DNA of 64,000 nt. Origin: Meconema thalassinum. Its lineage: Eukaryota; Arthropoda; Insecta; Orthoptera; Tettigoniidae. The first letter of the stretch is position 1. Each line of letters opens with the position of its first letter. The stretch is taken from contig OX336389.2 in NCBI GenBank assembly GCA_946902985.2, forward strand, positions 1,013,173,441-1,013,237,440, given 5' to 3'. The notes beneath the pieces were generated by a model. It searched no databases. It saw only the letters and a list, made by a program, of their open reading frames with translations, and was not told where the DNA came from. Position numbers and translations under genes: made by a program. Shown here one piece after another: positions 17,793 through 30,098 of the stretch.

Positions 17793-20496
17793 TGTGCCCG
17801 ATAATCTGGCTTTGGATTGGGTGGCCCGACACACGTCAATCCTCACCCAAAATTCGATACAACTCGAAAAGAAAAAAAAATATCTTGAATGTCCGAATCA
17901 ATTTTGGCCTTAAAAAACTATGTCGGGAACGAGATTCAAGCAATCCCGGGGTCTTTATAAAGATGGATACAACTGGGGTAAAATCTCAAAATTGATCCGG
18001 TGGACACACAAGTATGACAACGAACAAGAATGGCAAAAAACTCCGCTGTTAAAATAAAACTCATCCACCATTTATTACAGAACCACACCACTAAATACAT
18101 AAAATCAAACACAGAAGCCTACCTTCGCTCGGAGACTTCTCAAAATTACTCTTGATGTGCAAATAAATAAATGACGCAGAAGCAAAATTCAAATTAATGA
18201 GGACAAAAATCTCCGGGCGTCCTAATCTTTGGATACAAAATAACTTACGGAGATCAGAGCTATATCACCCTAGTATTACAACCATTAATTCAAAAAGCTA
18301 TGTCACCTCTCCGTTGAATAGTCCATAAATGAGCAGGTGCATAAATATGAGAAAATATTCAAAGGAAAAATTTGTTGCCTCATTCGATCTCCTTGTAACT
18401 AAATGTAATCACCAAAATAAAAAATATATATTTATATATGGATGTCACTGGCGTTAAAGAATTCATTTTCAGACCTTTTATTCATGGATTAAATACTTTC
18501 ATAATTATTTTCACTGGTTTTCGTTCAGCTGTGCCTCACTCAGAAAAATGACTGGTTGTTGGCTTTTACATTTATTACTTTACATTGTAACATCTTTATG
18601 ATTCCAGATATTTATTTATTTTTTTGTTAACCACTGCATGCTCTTTACACACTTATAAATAGACCATGAACATTTAAGTAGATGGCCTCTGCCTATCTGT
18701 ATTATATTTCAACTGACAATTGCCTCAAAATTTCACATACTTGAACCTATCACGTAACATTAATTATAATCATTTATTTCATTCACCTTGCTATAGCGAG
18801 AACCTTTAGTTTCATCATAACTTCGTATTAGGCAACCCTACTATTTTATCAATGCAGTTTCATTATTTACACAACCTTGTATCAGTTACCTACCAAACGC
18901 ATCTCCTCATGTTAGCATGTAAAGGGAAACCTCAGTGACGTGTGAGTGTTTAGTATAAATATCATGAAGTGTGCACAAAAAGTGGCCCCGTAAGTGTAAA
19001 TGTTCCCCATGTAATTTAAGCCTGTTCAAACCATAAATTGTCATCCAGGTTGCACCAATTCAAAGAACACAGCGACGTAACACGCTGAAAGAACCCTGTA
19101 CTCTGATTATATTTTAAAGCATCCATATATATTTTTTATTTTAAGTCCTAAATATGACTAATAATCTCTCGAACGAAAACTTAAAATTTACTGCCCTAAT
19201 AATCTTGTCATGATATCGCATTTTATCTTTTTGATTAACTTCTATTTAGATTTAAGCCCATCTGTCCAAATCTTAGTAACCACTACACATTAACCACTAC
19301 TTAAGAATTAACATGGTTTTCAGTACCTTTCGACCACCTCAGTCTTGGTTCCGCTGACACGTTTCCTGAGGGTTTGAGTCCACGTTCTTCCCATTGAACA
19401 TCCTCCCCTCTCGTCCTGGATCCAGCTCGCGACCCTCTGGGTGTCCATGGTCCTGGCTCGCCTTCGTTTCCACGTCATCATAACAGCTTCCACATATCTA
19501 GATTTAGCTGGTCATCTCTTCGCTCGTAAAGTTCTTGTCACAAAGCTCGCACTGGTCTGTACTGATAGCCTTTACGTCCGTCCAATACATCGCTGCAATC
19601 TTCATGTCGAATATGCCAAGTAATATCAACTTATGGCCGTGATAATAACTCTATAACGGCACAGGTTATATCGTACGCATATACACCAGCCTGCACTCAT
19701 AAGAGATTACGTCCGTCCTTGGCCTTGAATGTCGCTCTATATTTGGACTACACTCAGTTTATCTCTCATAGTTCACTGACCCTGGATACTCATTTATCTG
19801 CTCGTCAAACAAAAGCACATCGCTTCGTTCGTATGTTCTGGGCGTCAATTATATCGCGCACAGCCCATGCAGTCCCGTACCTAGTAAAAGCTTAAGACAC
19901 CACGTGTGTCTGCTCGCACTTCGTCGTACTAATGACTAGTGTCCCACAACATAATGCATTATGATCTGCGTTATAATATCACCTCGCCACATTCGGCTTT
20001 ATTATTCGTTAATACAGAGGTGTCTACGCAAGAAATAATACTGAGTCTTTCAGCTATGTTCCAAAAACTGTCGGAATATCGCACTGGTTCCAAGTTGCCA
20101 CGGTACGACTGCTACTACACACTTGTTTGTAACTTCAGCGTGCGGCGACACAAAAATAAAGTGAACTGCGGTGTATGACGATGTAAAAGAAAGTGAACTT
20201 CGTTGTACGGTGATAGAAAAGAAAGAGAACTTCGTTGTACGCCGATGCAAAATAAAAGTGAACTTCGTTGTATGGTGATAGAAAAGAAAAGTGACCCGCT
20301 TCTCCGGCGTGACCTTCCCACCTTGACTTTTCCTGGAGCTCATCAGCGCCCTCTACGCTTCTGGAACCTTCGCCTAGTCATGCTGTCGACTATGTCCATG
20401 ATGTAAAAACATCAACCTGAGGTTACTTCCGCTTGCTTTCTTCCTCCTGCTGTGCGACGTTGCCAGAGCTCTCAAAACCATGCGATATCGATTACA
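17793..20496 (-). repeat. element A 3' LTR (2,704 bp)
   Basis: Direct repeat of 23346-26096, about 97 percent identical by eye. It lacks the 40-bp SINE tail found in the other LTR and has lost three bases at its outer end (TGTGCCCG against TGTAGTGCCCG). The only frames are short and unsupported. A GAACTTCGTTGTACGGTGAT-type unit is repeated three or four times at 20185-20290. Confidence 0.9.
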
Positions 20497-20510
20497 AATC
20501 CCCCTCAACC
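20497..20510 (-). promoter_or_regulatory. element A polypurine tract
   Basis: On the minus strand TTGAGGGGGATT lies directly before the LTR start TGTAATC. That is the position and composition of a plus-strand primer. A stem of AATAATAATAA with its complement lies just upstream (20514-20555). Confidence 0.75.
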
Positions 20511-20600
20511 AGGAATAATAATAAGCGTGAAACATCTCGATTATTATTATTCTGTTGGGTTAACAATGTACTTCTTCAATAAGTTCTCCATATCGCATGC

Positions 20601-22900
20601 TTACTGTCTCTTGTGGTACCTTTTAAGACTAGCTGCATTGAATTTGGCTATAACTCTCTCAGTTGCATCTTCTTCTGTTGTATTCTCCTCCTGAAACGGT
20701 AGCTCCATCCATTCTTCACTCATTCTACTTTCTTCTTCGTCTTGGTCTTCATATCTCCTATCATCAGTAATGCTGTGGATAGCTTGAATTTGGACTGTCA
20801 TGACATCTGGGCGTAAATCATTATTAGTGGGCAAAAAATCGTTATTACTGCCTGTGAATCCCTGTTCAAACTGTGCATTTCCTTCTTGTCTGCTTTTCTT
20901 TCCTGATTTGACACCACTGGTGCCTGGTTTCGATTCCTCATGCTGTTTTGCCTGAGATTCTTCTTCTTGTTCCTTTTCCCTCAATTGTTCAATGTGTCTC
21001 TGGCTTTCTTGGTGACGTTCTTCTAATGATGGCCTATAATTTTGCCTTTTTTGATTCCCATATATCGGGTAGTTATTGTATGGTCTCCGATCACGTGACC
21101 ACGATTCCCTCCCTCTATATTATGACCTTCCGTAGTCCCTCTGATTAACTCGTCCACTTCTATGCTGATAATATGGCCTCCGGCCATATGGCTTTCCTTG
21201 ATTCCTGTATCTGTTTAAGCCATTTCCTTCATCCCTTCCATCTCTATCGTTCCTTCCATAACTTCGCTGAGGTTCCGTCTGCGCCATACGATCCATTACC
21301 ACCATATTTGCCTCTCTCTGTTCTGTCCTTGGACTACGAGGTTCTGTCATCTTGCTCGTGTGGTCTAGTTTCCTCAAAATCTCGTCACACACCTCGAGTC
21401 TAATTGCACCCGATGCAATTAATACACGCTGGACTTCTACCGGATATTGCTGTATTATGGCATGCACCAAATCCTGCTCCTCCAACGGTGGATCCAAAAA
21501 TTGTAGCCTGGCTATCTGATTCGTGAAATACCCAGCGTATTGTGTTGGCCTGGTAGTCGCGTATTTCTTTGAGTATAATTCAGGCCTTATACTTTGTTGA
21601 TCTTCTGAGGACCAAAATCTCTTCAGGAAAGCGCTTGCAAAGTCTTCGTACCCTCTAAACTGATTCCTAAAAGCTCCCATCCAGTTTAGCGGTTGACCTT
21701 CAAGAGCTCTTTCTATTACCCTCATTTCTCTCTCTTTAGGAACCCTATGTTCATCCATGCATTCCTTCAGGTCCCTCAGGAATTCTATGGGTGTAATGCC
21801 AGTCAAATTTGAATTTTTTTGGGCGGTCATCCTGATTCCTAATGATGGTAATCGGTTGAGTTGAGCTGTAACTGAATGGTGTGAATGTTGTTCCTGTCGG
21901 ACTTGGTTCCTTGTTTTCATCTATCGATTTTGCTTCTTCCGTCTTTCCTTCTAATTCAACAATTCCCTTTAACTGTCCTCCGTGAATAATACTCATTTTA
22001 TCTTGTACTGTCGAAACCGCTGTAGCAATCTGTGTTTTAATTTCTTCGTTTAACTCTAATTTCATTTCCCCCATCTGACTCCTAAGACTTTCCATCTTGC
22101 ATTCCTGCTTTATGGTGAATTCAGACATTTTATCGGTCATGCTCCTGGTATCTTTCGCTAATCTCTGCTGTACTGCTTTCGCCTCTTCCTTTAACACTAA
22201 AACTCTGCGTTAATTGATTTATCCCTTTCTTCCATCTTGGCGGTCAATGCCTCCACGCTTCGATCCATTTTCTCTTGAACGGTTTTCTCCAATGATTTCA
22301 ACTGTGTCCCATATTACTTTCAATTTCGACCTTATCCCTCTTAATTTGTTCTTTTAAATCCGTCATTTCGGCTTGAGCCTTCTCCATGTACTGTTTCATA
22401 TCGAATTGGTGCTCCTTAAATAATTCCAATCCTCCTTGCAAATCCCCTGACTGAATTCCAAGATTTTTTTTAAAACCTTCGAATTTAGTGTCTAAATCTT
22501 TGAATTTGGTGTCGAAACCTTTAAATTGAGTGTCTAAACCTTCAAATTTAGTGTCTAAATCTTTGAATTTGGTGTCGAAACCTTTAAATTGAGTGTCTAA
22601 ACCTTCAAATTTAGTGTCTGAATCTTTGAATTTGGTGTCGAAACCTTTAAATTGAGTGTCTAAACCTTCAAATTTAGTGTCTAAATCTTTGAATTTTGTG
22701 TTGAAACCTTTAAATTGAGTGTCTAGACCTTCAAATTTAGTGTTTATTCCTTCCTGCATCTTAATCAACTGTCTATCCAACCCATCTAGATTAGTGTTCA
22801 TACCACATTCATAGTCTTTCCATTGAGTCTTCAAACCTTCCTCCATATTCTTTTCACTTTTAGTTAACTCCTTTAGCTTCTCCCCTAGCTGTCCCATCAA
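20601..22900 (-). pseudogene. element A gag, frameshifted, fused to an integrase tail
   Basis: Gag in four frame pieces: 22900-22298 (coiled coil), 22197-21751, 21920-21120 (capsid core) and 20984-20601, the last in phase with the third across a TAA at 21120-21122. Residues of the first piece form four 21-residue repeats (LDTQFKGFDTKFKDLDTKFEG). The core (EREMRVIERALEG..LNWMGAF, FLKRFWSSEDQ, LYSKKYATTRPTQYA) matches element B Gag. A basic Arg/Gly/Tyr-rich segment replaces a zinc knuckle. The last 15 residues (AKFNAASLKRYHKRQ) match the C-terminus of element B integrase (GKFNAGNLKKYYPRVSQ), marking a deletion of everything between. Confidence 0.8.
22470..22740 (-). repeat. 63-bp in-frame tandem repeat in element A gag
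   Basis: Four head-to-tail 63-bp units on the minus strand encode 21-residue repeats with Phe, Leu and Asp at regular spacing, consistent with an extended coiled coil. The units are nearly identical in DNA, so expansion is recent. Confidence 0.85.
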
Positions 22901-23324
22901 TCCCTTAATTTCATCAAATTCTCCGATATTTCACAACAAATAAACATGGAAGCTGTTACAACTAGTGACTAACTTAGACTAAGGACTAGTGGTTACTTCA
23001 ATTTGGCAGTGGAATCGAAATCTAATATCATGTGGAAATAATAAATGTGGATGGTATCGCTTAAACACAGCGATCTAACGTTACTGAATCGCTTCGTTCT
23101 ATGTCATTCAAACACACACAAAAAAAATCCTACAAAGTGAACTTTAACAGACTGACAGACATATCGCGCAATAAAATGGGGTACCAGCACTCAATTGGTT
23201 TTCTCTCCATTCCATTTGTGCCACATGGCCGTCCACCATCTTGTCACTCTCCTCTGGTGTTCCAATTTTTTCGAGTTCAAAATGTCGGCTATACCACTGC
23301 GTGGTACAATATTCCCAGTTCGAG

Positions 23325-23342
23325 GCCCTACGTTGGGCGCCA
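23325..23342 (-). promoter_or_regulatory. element A primer-binding site (tRNA-Lys type)
   Basis: On the minus strand TGGCGCCCAACGTAGGGC starts three bases inside the 5' LTR. It matches the 3' end complement of tRNA-Lys (the TGGCGCCCAACGTGGGGC type) with one mismatch. Confidence 0.85.
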
Positions 23343-23345
23343 TCT

Positions 23346-26096
23346 TGTAGTGCCCGATAATCTGGCTTTGGATTGGGTGGCCCGACACACGTCAATCCTC
23401 ACCCAAAATTCGGTACAACTCGAAAAGAAAGAAAAATCTTGAATGTCCGAATCGATTTTGGCCTTAAAAAACTATGTCGGGAACGAGATTCAAGCAATCC
23501 CGGGGTCTTTATAAAGATGGATACAACTGGGGTAAAATCTCAAAATTGATCCGGTGGACACACAAGTATGACAACGAACAAGAATGGCAAAAAAAACTCC
23601 GCTGTTAAAATAAAACTCATCCACCATTTATTACAGAACCACACCACTAAATACATAAAATCAAACACAGAAGCCTACCTTCGCTCGGAGACTTCTCAAA
23701 ATTACTCTTGATGTGCAAATAAATAAATGACGCAGAAGCAAAATTCAAATTAATGAGGACAAAAATCTCCGGGCGTCCTAATCTTTGGATACAAAATAAC
23801 TTACGGAGATCAGAGCTATATCACCCTAGTATTACAACCATTAATTCAAAATGCTATGTGTTAGGCCCCTTAAAACAACAATTATCATCATCATCATCAA
23901 AATGCTATGTCACCTCTCCGTTGAATAGTCCATAAATGAGCAGGTGCATAAATATGAGAAAATATTCAAAGGAAAAATTTGTTGCCTCATTCGATCTCCT
24001 TCTAACTAAATGTAATCACCAAAATAAAAAAAATTATATATGGATGTCACTGGCGTTAAAGAATTCATTTTCAGACCTTTTATTCATGGATTAAATACTT
24101 TCATTATTTTTTTCACTGGTTTTCGTTCAGCTGTGCCTCACTCAGAAAAATGACTGGTTGTTGGCTTTTACATTTATTACTTTACATTGTAACATCTTTA
24201 TGATTCCAGATATTTATTTATTTTTTGTTAACCACTGCATACTCTTTACACATTTATAAATAGACCATGAACATTTAAGTAGATGGCCTCTGCCTATCTG
24301 TATTATTTTTCAACTGACAATTGCCTCAAAATTTCACATACTTGAACCTATCACGTAACATTAATTATAATCATTTATTTTATTCACCTTGCTATAGCGA
24401 GAACCTTTAGTTTCATCATAACTTTGTATTAGGCAACCCTACTATTTTATCAAGGCAGTTTCATTATTTACACAACCTTGTATCAGTTACCTACCAAACG
24501 CATCTCCTCATGTTAGCATGTAAAGGGAAACCTCAGTGACGTGCGAGTGTTTAGTATAAATACCATAATGTGCGCACAAAAAGTGGCCCCTTAAGTGTAA
24601 ATGTTCCCCCTGTAATTTAAGCCTGTTCAAACCATAAATTGTTATCCAGGCTGCACCAATTCAAAGAACACAGCGACGTAACACGCTGAAAGAACCCTGT
24701 ACTCAGATTATATTTTAAAGCATCCATATATATATATTATTTTAAATCCTAAATATGACTAATAATCTCTCGAACGAAAACTTAAAATTTACTGCCCTAA
24801 TAATCTTGTCATGATATCGCATTTTATCTTTTTGATTAACTTCTATTTCGATTTAAGCCCATCTGTCCAAATCTTAGTAACCACTACCCATTAACCACTA
24901 CTTAAGAATTAACATGGTTTTCTGTACCTTTCGACCACCTCAGTCTTGGTTCCGCTACACGTTTCCTGGGGGTTTGGGTCCACGTTCTTCCCATTGAACA
25001 TCCTCCCCTCTCGTCCTGGATCCAGCTCGCGACCCTCTGGGTGTCCATGGTCCTGGCTCGCCTTCGTTTCCACATCATCATAACAGCTTCCACATTTCTA
25101 TATTTAGCTGGTCATCTCTTCGCTCGTAAAGTTCTTGTCACAAAACACGCACTGGTCTGTACTGATAGCCTTTATGTCCGTCCAATACATCGCTGCAATC
25201 TTCATGTCGAATATGCCTTGTAATATCAACTTATGGCCGTGATAATAACTCATTAACGGCACAGGTTATATCGTACGCATATACACCAGCCTGCACTCAT
25301 AAGAGATTACGTCCGTCCTTGGCCTTGATTGTCGCTCTATATTTGGACTACACTCAGTTTATCTCTCATAGTTCACTGACCCTGGATACTCATTTGTCTG
25401 CTCGTCAAACAAAAGCACATCGCTTCGTTCATATGTTCTGGGCGTCAATTATATCGCGCACGGCCCATGCAGTCCCGTACCTAGTAAAAGCTTAAGACAC
25501 CACGTGTGTCTGCTCGCACTTCGTCGTACTAATGACTAGTGTCCCTCAACATAATGCATTATGATCTGCGTTATAATATCACCTCGCCACATTCGGCTTT
25601 AGTATTCGTTAATACAGAGGTGTCTACGCAAGAAATAATACTGAGTCTTTCACCTAAGTTCCAATAACTGTCGGAATACCGCACTGGTTCCAAGTTGCCA
25701 CGGTACGACTGCTACTACACACTTGTTTGTAACTTCAGCGTGCGGCGACACAAAAATAAAGTGAACTGCGGTGTATGACGATGCAAAAGAAAGTGAACTT
25801 CGTTGTACGGTGATAGAAAAGATAGAGAACTTCGTTGTACGCCGATGAAAAATAAAAGTGAACTTCGTTGTACGGTGATAAAAAAGAAAAGTGACCCGCT
25901 TCTCCGGCGTGACCTTCCCACCTTGACTTTTCCTGGAGCTCATCAGCGCCCTCGACGCTTCTGGAACCTTCGCCTAGTCATGCTGTCGACTATGTCCATG
26001 ACGTAAAAACATCAACCTGAGGTTACTTCCGCTTGCTTTCTTCCTCCTGCTATGCGACGTTGCCAGAGATCTCAAAACCATGCGATATCGGTTACA
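23346..26096 (-). repeat. element A 5' LTR (2,751 bp)
   Basis: Upstream LTR in the sense orientation, carrying promoter and start of transcription in a live element. It differs from its partner by scattered substitutions and a 40-bp SINE tail insertion. Ends TG...CA. Confidence 0.9.
23859..23898 (+). mobile_element. 5'-truncated SINE tail in one LTR
   Basis: Forty bases ending in (ATC)n-type repeats (TTAGGCCCCTTAAAACAACA, then TCATCATC), flanked by the 11-bp direct repeat AAAATGCTATG at 23848-23858 and 23899-23909. The other LTR has the empty site. It therefore inserted after element A did. Confidence 0.85.
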
Positions 26097-26100
26097 GTAC

Positions 26101-27093
26101 TCTGTGGAGAGTTGTGACGAAGCCTGAAAGACCCCACGCGAGTAATTTCGTATGAAAATCAAACAAGGAAATATTTTCAACATTCTTGCATTAATTGGTC
26201 ATAACAATTTTTATTTTTCGTTCTGATGGTGAGAGCAAGTACCTAAATCTGTCTGTAAAGTTTGGGATTTGTTGGTATACATAATATAACCATAAACGAC
26301 GCTTCTGCTTTGAGATTATGAGTGAGATGGACGCTCGTTGTTTTCTACCATCTCTTCAATATAGTTTGTATCAATGCATTAGTTGTGTGGAAATTTAATT
26401 CCAACAACGAGAAAAACATGCAAAGGAGAGTATTTCTGAAAAAGCTGGCGACAGAACTCGTTAAACTTTGGCTGTTGGCTGGGGCGGCTCCTGATTAATA
26501 TTCTAGGGTGGGCCAGATGATACTATTGTTGTTTCATATTAAATATTGTTTTTATTTGGCATTCATTGTTGCCAATATTTCCATTATCATAATTCCACAC
26601 AACAAAACATTTGAAACAAGTTTAAATAAATAGTTCATGCGTTAAAAACTGTACTCACATGGCTCCTTATTTGTAAATATATTCTCTCCTGTGCTTGGAT
26701 GAAGAAAATTTATCTATCAGCTTGGTTGATGAGGTCCTATTTCTTAAATTTCTAACTTTTTGTTGAGAGCTATAGAAGAAAATATATTTGTTAATAAAAA
26801 TTCCACTTTATTTTTCTATGTCGCATACAATCATACCGAGCCACAAAAGTTAAAAACACATAAATTTATAGAAATTAACTTCATCCACTGAACTCACTAA
26901 CACACATGTACTGCACTTGGAACATCAGACAAATGAAAATGTATAAACATATTTTTGTCTAATGTCAGCAAGGTGCAAACAATGGCTAAATACCCGTTTA
27001 AAGGCGTGGGGTGGTTTGGACCCTTCTCCCGCAGTCTGGTTTAACAGAGACAGAAGCAGGAAGTGAAATTGAGAGATCTTCTAATTCACTTCA
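26101..27093. other. AT-rich spacer between elements A and B
   Basis: No gene, tandem repeat or recognised element. Short frames only. The last 90 bp (GTGGTTTGGACCC.., CAGAAGCAGGAAG) are less AT-rich. Confidence 0.4.
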
Positions 27094-29108
27094 AAGCAAC
27101 GCTATGGGCCCAATCTGCTGGCCCTTGAAGAGAGAGAAAATTCCCTTCATAGCACTGAAGAATTCGCGTGCAAGGCAGTGCTATGTCCACTGTTTCCTCA
27201 CCCGGCCCATTGAGCCATATACTTTACATCATACTTACACCACACTCCAATTATGCTAAGAAAATATATGGCAAATCGGTCACTTCAAGAAATCATAATC
27301 TACTACTACATAATGAAAAGGTCGTCCTACTACCTTGTGATGAATCTGGTCGAATGCATATGTTGGGAAATATTCGTCAGCCTCCTTTCCATACGATACT
27401 GCGGTTCAACATGTCCATCTACACGTCCTGGTCTCGAACTGGAATAGTCATCTCATGCTACTCGTTCCCTCCTGGATTGTAGACAGCATCTCTCATCTAA
27501 CCGGTCTCCCGTAATCCAGTTTGTAGACACCATCTCTCTTGGTAGTAGACTCTCGTCTCGTAATAGCATTTCATTTCTGAAGTATTGCTGTAGTTTAACC
27601 ATACTTCCTCCAAAGATTTTGAGTGAGTTGATTCTCGTGTTTTTTAGGCGTTGCTGGTTACTCAACAGACGTCGCAGATTACTCATGATGATTCGTATAG
27701 GCGTCATTGATCACTCATGATGATTCTCATAGGCGTCCCTGTTTACTCATGATGATTCTCACTTAACTCTGCATGTTATGTTCCACGTTCCATTTAGCCA
27801 AACATGACTGTTGATTCTGTTCATTGTATAGATATTCCTCCTGACTTCATAATTGATAACATCGTAGATAGTTGTGGTTAAAAGTCAGCATTGAAATGCT
27901 TTTCCATTTGAAGAATAATGTAGTTAAAATTCCATTATAGACGTTGATATCATTAACATTCTCACAATTGTATGTTATAATACATTTCCACTGTAACACA
28001 GAATTATAAAGTACTGTAACTTGTACATTCACGTAACTTCAATATTGGGAACAGTTTATAGACACGAAGTGTCTCGCTCAAAGATGACAGAACATCAAAT
28101 ATCACTGCGATGTGTCTGGTTATCGAACCCAAGAACATCTAATGGTTTGCGAAGTGTTTGGTTCGTAAACGTAAGAACATCTGATCGCTTTGCTGTGTAT
28201 ACATGCTTGAGCTAGACTCTCCTACCCCCACTCTGCCGTGTATATATCGATGCATATCGCTGTAAAACGTACAATTACTTCTAGCGTCAACTACAGTATC
28301 ATAAATGAAGGAAATCCATTTATAATAACGACCTCAAGTATACGAATTAATTTCAGGTACACAACACTCTATGAAGTCAGTCCTGCATTCCTCAGAATGT
28401 ATACACATGTCGCTTCAATCGTGAATCTCGATATAAAAATCAGACTGTTGAGAGTTATGTAACCTCGGTTCAACTGTATGCCTGCCGAGTGCGTAACCTT
28501 GGCCTTGAAATAAACAGGGTTTTGGAACAAATGTGAGCCGCTCACCCTTCTTACAGCAGCAGCTGGTCGTGATGTAAGAAATATCTCATAAAAATACAAG
28601 CTGGCAGTATACTAGGGCTAGAGAAAGCTAGAGTTACTAAAAGCAAAGCCACTGTCAGCGAAGAGGTTAGGGGTAAAAAATAACTAAACTGGAATATTAC
28701 AAGCGTAAATATAGAGGGTTTTTTCAATAAGAGAGGAAATGATGTAGTTTTTACCCTAATAGAGGATATGCAGATTGTAGGATTTGTTGAGAGTTGGCTC
28801 CCTGCAGTTTGCGAGGTTAAAATAGATGGCTTCAATATATATACAAAACCTAAGAATAGGAAAGCTCGTACCGGTAGGTTCCCGGGGGGGGGTTGTTGTT
28901 GTTGTTTTAATTAAAGAAGAGGTGAGGGAATTATCAGAATTTATTAGTTCAGAACTGGAAGAAGTAGTGTGGGTAAATGCAGATATTAGGGGGAAGGGGA
29001 AAGGAACGGTATGTTTTGGCTTTTTTCTACAACCCTCTGGAGAATTCTCCGTATGCAAGAGAAAGCTTTTTCGATGAGTTAGCTATTGAAATAAACTGAA
29101 TTCAAAAT

Positions 29109-29315
29109 ATGTATGAAGATACAGGGATTGTGCTTTTAGGGGACTTCAATGCGAGGGTTGCTGACAATCCCCTTTACAGCAAGGGGGTTGTCGAGGCCGC
29201 ATGTGGGAATAGGCACAGCCAAGACAGAGAATGCAACAAGAACGGAGAAAAGATTTTGGAACTATGTGGTGCAGAAGAGTTATATATACTAAATGGTGTC
29301 TGTGTGGGGGATTAA
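29109..29315 (+). pseudogene. LINE endonuclease fragment (left repeat)
   Basis: The frame contains IVLLGDFNARVADNPLYS, the GDFN metal/phosphate motif of the EEP nuclease fold, and ends EELYILNG. Upstream and downstream parts of the domain are in other frames (28700-28900 and after 29316) with a long G-run at 28888. The SDH box is not visible. Non-functional. Confidence 0.6.
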
Positions 29316-30098
29316 GGAGGTAACTTGACATTTATAACAGAGAATGGAGGAAGTGTAATAGACTTAGCAATATGTTCCAGAGGAGCACTAGCCCAAATTA
29401 AGAGGTTCACTGTTGAAAAATGGGGGTAATCACACCCCCTACCAATTGTCGTCAATATGCAGGGAGCGGTGACAAAATTAAAAGGGAATCCACAAGTTAA
29501 AGCTAAAGAGAGAAAAGTAAATAGATTCAGATGGAGGGAGGAAAACTGCAGAGAGTTCCTGATCTACTTCCAGGGAGAAAATTTTGAGCTGATAAAGGTA
29601 GGAATAAGTTTAATGATCAGTAATGATCAAATTGAAGGGATAATACGTACGATTGAGAATGCAATTATGATGGCCGGGCGGAAAATGTGCGTGAAGGCTA
29701 GGAGAAAGGTAGGGAGAATTAAAGGATGGTACGATGAATCTTGTAGAAGGAAGAAAACCGAAGTTATTAGGGCACTGAAGTTATACAAGAGAGGAGGGGA
29801 TGACACGATGAGAGTAGAATTTTGTCGCCTAAGGAAAGAATATAGGAAACTGCTCAGCAAAACGAATGAATGGCAGGGTAAGGGAGCAACAGCACTAAAT
29901 AAGGATTCTAATGCTAACGACTGTAGGAAAGTGTGGAGCAGGATAAATTCTTACTGTAGGGGGCACAGAAGTGGTGGTAGGTGATCTATTAGTGATGAAG
30001 TATGGATTACATATTGTGAGAATCTGTTAAATGCTTACGATAATTGGAGGAAGAGAGATGAGTTTGGCGTCCCGAGGGGGCTGGAGGCCGATCTGCCT

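Larger units (their letters stand above)
17793..26096 (-). mobile_element. element A: pol-less LTR retrotransposon, 8.3 kb
   Basis: Two direct LTRs (17793-20496 and 23346-26096) enclose a 2.85-kb interior. Target duplication GTAC occurs at 17789-17792 and 26097-26100. In sense (minus) orientation each LTR starts TGTAA and ends ..CGGGCAC(TA)CA. A tRNA-Lys-type primer site, a broken gag and a polypurine tract are present; protease, reverse transcriptase, RNase H and integrase are absent. It is related to element B by Gag, primer site and LTR end. Confidence 0.9.
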
